Origin: Candidatus Sulfopaludibacter sp. SbA3
Lineage (GTDB): Bacteria; Acidobacteriota; Terriglobia; Bryobacterales; Bryobacteraceae
Length of the DNA: 8,579 nt
NCBI GenBank assembly: GCA_945900935.1
Contig: CAMDKT010000231.1
Coordinates: 1-8,579, forward strand
Direction: 5' to 3'
The position numbers and the translations under genes were made by a program. The notes under the pieces were generated by a model. The model was given only the letters and a program-made list of their open reading frames with translations, was not told the origin of the DNA and did no database searches. This document shows, one piece after another, positions 6,359 to 8,579 of the stretch (positions are counted from its first letter, which is position 1; each line of letters starts with the position of its first letter).

Positions 6359-7552
6359 ATGCCAGAGGTTGCCGACTCCGCCGCAGCCAGCGGAACCACC
6401 CGCAAGGAGCGTTTTCGCCAGTATTTCCACGCGTTTAATCCGACGGTGTCGCCCGAGCAAGCCCTCACGGACGGTTTCGTCCTAACCGATCTTCGCCCGG
6501 AATTATTCCATAAAAAGATCGCCGCAAGAGTCGAGCTCGAACCCCGCAGCAGACAAGCGCTCATCGGCGGGATTGGCTCCGGCAAGACCACCGAATTGTT
6601 ACTCGTTCAGAAGCATCTCGCGGAGCAGGGAATTTCGGCATTCTATGTTGAGGTTTCGAGATTCGCGGACATCTCGCGCGCGAAGCCCGGCTTCCTCGTC
6701 GGAATTGCTGCCAAGCACTTAATTCGCGAGCTAGGCTCCATGGACGCTTTAGCGGATGACGCCAATGCGATCAACAACTTTCTATATGGATATTGGCAGC
6801 ATGAATCCGAGCGAGTCTATGACGAGGAGCCTCACGACCCGTATTATTCGTTCGTTGGTGGCGTGATTGCGAAGCCGATAATTTCAGATAACATTGATCA
6901 AACTGCCCGTCAGGCATTTGAGCGAATATTGGCGGCATATCGCAAGGGAAGGCAATTTTCCCTTATCATTGACGGCCTTGATCGAATGCACGAAATCGAT
7001 GACTTTAGGCGACTGGTGTTTCCGGACTTAAGCATATTTCAAACGCTCGAAGTCCCTGTTGTTTGTGTCGCGCCACTTGCGTTGCAGTTCGCGCCTCAAT
7101 CGGATTTACGGGAACAGTTTGATCGAATTCACGAATTGAGCTCAATACGAACAAACGGTAATGGGCTTGGCCGGGTTCTGAAACTGCGCGATACCGCTGG
7201 ACTTCTCACGTCAACCGCTGGCATTGAGGTCATAAGTGGATCTGGTGGACTTGTGCGAGATCTCATTACGCTCGCCCGCGATGCCGGTGAGGAAGCCTAT
7301 GTTTCCGGCAGCCAGCAGATCGAAAAGAATCACGTCGCTGGCGCGGTGCGGCAAATGGGTCTGAGCTATTCGCGAGGGCTTTCTCATCGACAGTTGGAGC
7401 TGTTGAGGGCAACCGCAGAGAACAAAGGCGTGGATCCAACGGACTCGGAAATAATGCAGCTTCTTGGAAGCAGACGGATCATCGAATACTCCTCGACGTC
7501 TTTTGCAGTCCATCCAGCGTTAAGCAAGGTGCTGAATCTTGATAGGTTCTGA
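6359..7552 (+). CDS. P-loop ATPase (AAA+/STAND-like) with C-terminal winged-helix-like region, first gene of cassette
   Basis: A 397-residue soluble protein. Residues 13-60 form a charged N-terminal segment leading into a nucleotide-binding core with Walker A GGIGSGKTT (70-78) and Walker B SLIIDGLDRM (201-210; D205, D208). A likely sensor 2 is at SGSGGLVRDLI (293-302, R300). Residues 340-395 read as a winged-helix: RQLELLRATAEN, then EIMQLLGSRRIIEYSS and FAVHPAL. This order recalls ORC/Cdc6- or STAND-type ATPases seen in defence and toxin-antitoxin modules, but I do not recognise a named family. The next Met is residue 128, so the ATG at 6359 is kept; GTG at residue 30 is an alternative. Codons are visibly richer in A/T at third positions than in the cys operon, suggesting recent acquisition. 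It overlaps the next gene by 14 nt. Confidence 0.8.
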   Translation: MPEVADSAAASGTTRKERFRQYFHAFNPTVSPEQALTDGFVLTDLRPELFHKKIAARVELEPRSRQALIGGIGSGKTTELLLVQKHLAEQGISAFYVEVSRFADISRAKPGFLVGIAAKHLIRELGSMDALADDANAINNFLYGYWQHESERVYDEEPHDPYYSFVGGVIAKPIISDNIDQTARQAFERILAAYRKGRQFSLIIDGLDRMHEIDDFRRLVFPDLSIFQTLEVPVVCVAPLALQFAPQSDLREQFDRIHELSSIRTNGNGLGRVLKLRDTAGLLTSTAGIEVISGSGGLVRDLITLARDAGEEAYVSGSQQIEKNHVAGAVRQMGLSYSRGLSHRQLELLRATAENKGVDPTDSEIMQLLGSRRIIEYSSTSFAVHPALSKVLNLDRF

Positions 7553-8120
7553 ACCACAACTATTTGAAGTAGTACGTCGTGGCGGCAATCGCGCCCCCGG
7601 AAGTTGGATCGGCATCGTTTCCCTTACCGAACCGGATGAAATCCTGATCAATGAAATCCGCTCGGAGGCGGAGACGCAATTCAATCCCCGGTTACTAGCC
7701 ATCGACATCCGGGAAACCGAGCCGTTCGCGCTCGCACGGGAAATGAACAAGCTCGATAACGAGTGGGTGCTACTCCACGGCTTCGAGCACTGGACCCCAG
7801 CCCGCTGGCATGCCGCCGAACTCAATAGAAACTCGTGGCTTCGCGGTGGCCTTAACTGGTTTCTTCTCAGCCCCGCCGCCGTGAGCAACATCGCCCGGTA
7901 TGCGCCAAACGTGAAAAGCCTGATCGGGTCTTATCTGGTAATCGGCCCAGACCAATCGCAAATGTCGGCCGAGGAATGTGAAACGCGGCTCACCCAACTT
8001 CGCGAACACTACGGAATGTCGGATGATCAAATCATTGCCGCCGCTGAGAATCATGAATTGGAAATGACACCGCACATGGTCGAGTGGCTCATCTTGTCGG
8101 ACCGCGGAGATCTCGTGTGA
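7539..8120 (+). CDS. Uncharacterised 193-aa protein, possible Walker-A-less P-loop-like partner of the ATPase
   Basis: The start is a TTG inside the end of the ATPase gene. An in-frame TGA at 7533-7535 lies just upstream and no other start is near, and AAGGTG sits 7 nt before it, so the TTG is well supported and translation is coupled. The protein is soluble with mixed alpha/beta pattern. Strand-like WIGIVSL (23-29) and LLAIDI (52-57) are followed by EWVLLHGFEHW (75-85), LNRNSWL (95-101), LNWFLLS (105-111) and IARYAPNVKS (118-127). The series (GLE-like strand, LN..R..L, W-F-L-L, APN..S) recalls, from memory, a degenerate P-loop-like domain found in TPR and NLR-style conflict proteins. No Walker A is present. 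The C-terminal 140-190 is helical and acidic. Function unknown; co-translation suggests it works with the ATPase. Confidence 0.72.
   Translation: MIGSEPQLFEVVRRGGNRAPGSWIGIVSLTEPDEILINEIRSEAETQFNPRLLAIDIRETEPFALAREMNKLDNEWVLLHGFEHWTPARWHAAELNRNSWLRGGLNWFLLSPAAVSNIARYAPNVKSLIGSYLVIGPDQSQMSAEECETRLTQLREHYGMSDDQIIAAAENHELEMTPHMVEWLILSDRGDLV
8106..8109 (+). promoter_or_regulatory. Ribosome binding site deciding the GTG start of the third cassette gene
   Basis: GGAG lies 7 nt before the GTG at 8117, within the last codons of the upstream gene. It supports this non-ATG start, which would otherwise be missed because the overlap with the upstream stop is only 3-4 nt and the gene runs off the window. 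Confidence 0.65.
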
Positions 8121-8579
8121 CTCCACCCGGCGATGCTCTTCTGCGGGCACGAGCCCGTGACCAGCGTCTTAGCGGTGAGCATTCCGCCATTCAACTGGAA
8201 TCTCCGAAGAAGGTTTTGCAACAGATCCGCGCCTATCTCATGGCTAGGCAAGACGACGGCCACCCAGGCACCGATCTCTTTAGGCTCAGGCCCAAGGAAT
8301 CGACGGACGAAACCCTCATTAACCTCGGCCCCACCATCGACAAAGGCGCCACCGACGGCCATTTTTTCCTAAAATCCGGCGCCCGACTCAGCTTCGGTCT
8401 TACCCTCCGCTCCGAGACCCGCCACCACTCCACCTTAATCGCGTACCGCTTCGACTACCGCATTGAAAACACCGTCTACCGTTTCGATCTAAACAAAGAC
8501 TCCCACAAATCCCCCCTCCGCGAACCCCGCGGTCACTTCCACCCCGGCACCGACAACATCCGCGTCCCCACGCCGCCCC
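8117..8579 (+). CDS. Small protein of unknown function, TumE/DUF6516-like C-terminal part, truncated by window edge
   Basis: GTG at 8117 overlaps the preceding stop (GTGTGA) and has a strong ribosome-binding site, GGAG at 8106-8109 with 7-nt spacing. The frame stays open to the right edge, giving 154 visible residues. Residues 1-45 are helical and basic. From about 75 the pattern becomes beta-rich: FFLKSGARLSFGLTLRSE, IAYRFDYRIENTVYRFDLN, then a loop and HFHPGTDNIRVPTP. The order of YRFDYxxx...YRFDLN...HFHPG..D.RVPTP is reminiscent of the TumE/DUF6516 toxin fold (paired YRYH strands, then an HHKH-type end), but this is a weak resemblance. The first third has mixed codon use like the ATPase, while the rest is C-rich like the host genes. 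It is the third gene of the cassette. Confidence 0.75.
   Translation, partial: MTPPGDALLRARARDQRLSGEHSAIQLESPKKVLQQIRAYLMARQDDGHPGTDLFRLRPKESTDETLINLGPTIDKGATDGHFFLKSGARLSFGLTLRSETRHHSTLIAYRFDYRIENTVYRFDLNKDSHKSPLREPRGHFHPGTDNIRVPTPP

Noticed and set aside
6010..6591. 193-codon minus-strand frame across the kinase remnant and ATPase start
   Set aside because: It runs opposite the ATPase start and the sigma/kinase remnants, has no domain pattern, and uses improbable composition.
1..8579. CRISPR array, tRNA/rRNA, insertion-sequence ends or a TPP riboswitch before thiD
   Set aside because: No regularly spaced repeats, RNA-gene signatures, transposase motifs or terminal inverted repeats were found by reading. 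thiD is directly fused to the upstream gene with no leader.

Overview
The window looks like a high-GC soil bacterium, most likely Acidobacteriota of the Bryobacterales/Solibacter type. This is inferred from several things. There is strong C-ending codon bias. The left edge holds a large secreted beta-sandwich protein of a style common in that group. There is also a decayed pair, an ECF sigma factor followed by the N-terminal segment of its partner Ser/Thr kinase, a pairing that is abundant there. No rRNA, tRNA, CRISPR array or insertion sequence is visible.

Layout. Positions 2-940 (+) hold the C-terminal part of a surface/secreted beta-domain protein. It overlaps thiD (937-1719, +) by ATGA. 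thiD runs tail-to-tail into a five-gene minus-strand operon covering 5831 down to 1688: cysM, mec (JAMM protease), cysO (ubiquitin-like sulfur carrier), moeZ (E1-like adenylyltransferase plus rhodanese) and a GT39-type membrane glycosyltransferase. Every junction in this operon overlaps, by 4, 8, 4 and 40 nt. The first four genes form a complete protein-thiocarboxylate route to cysteine, as known from Mycobacterium tuberculosis: MoeZ activates and sulfurates CysO, CysM adds the thiocarboxylate to an activated serine, and Mec cuts cysteine off CysO. The CysO here ends in Gly-Gly-Ile, not Gly-Gly, so it should need trimming before activation; Mec is the obvious candidate.

The short divergent region at 5832-5896 carries a candidate cysM promoter whose -35 box sits in the loop of a perfect 7-bp inverted repeat. 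To its right on the plus strand lie remnants of an ECF sigma factor (5897-6115) and of a kinase N-terminus (6112-6336).

From 6359 to the right edge is a tightly overlapping three-gene plus-strand cassette that I cannot assign to a named system. It encodes a P-loop ATPase with a C-terminal winged-helix-like end, a 193-residue protein resembling a Walker-A-less P-loop-like domain, and a partial small protein whose C-terminal half recalls TumE/DUF6516-type proteins. The first two genes use noticeably more A/T-ending codons than the rest of the window, which suggests acquisition by transfer. This cassette is the best candidate for an undescribed system, possibly a defence or toxin-antitoxin type module, but that role is inference.
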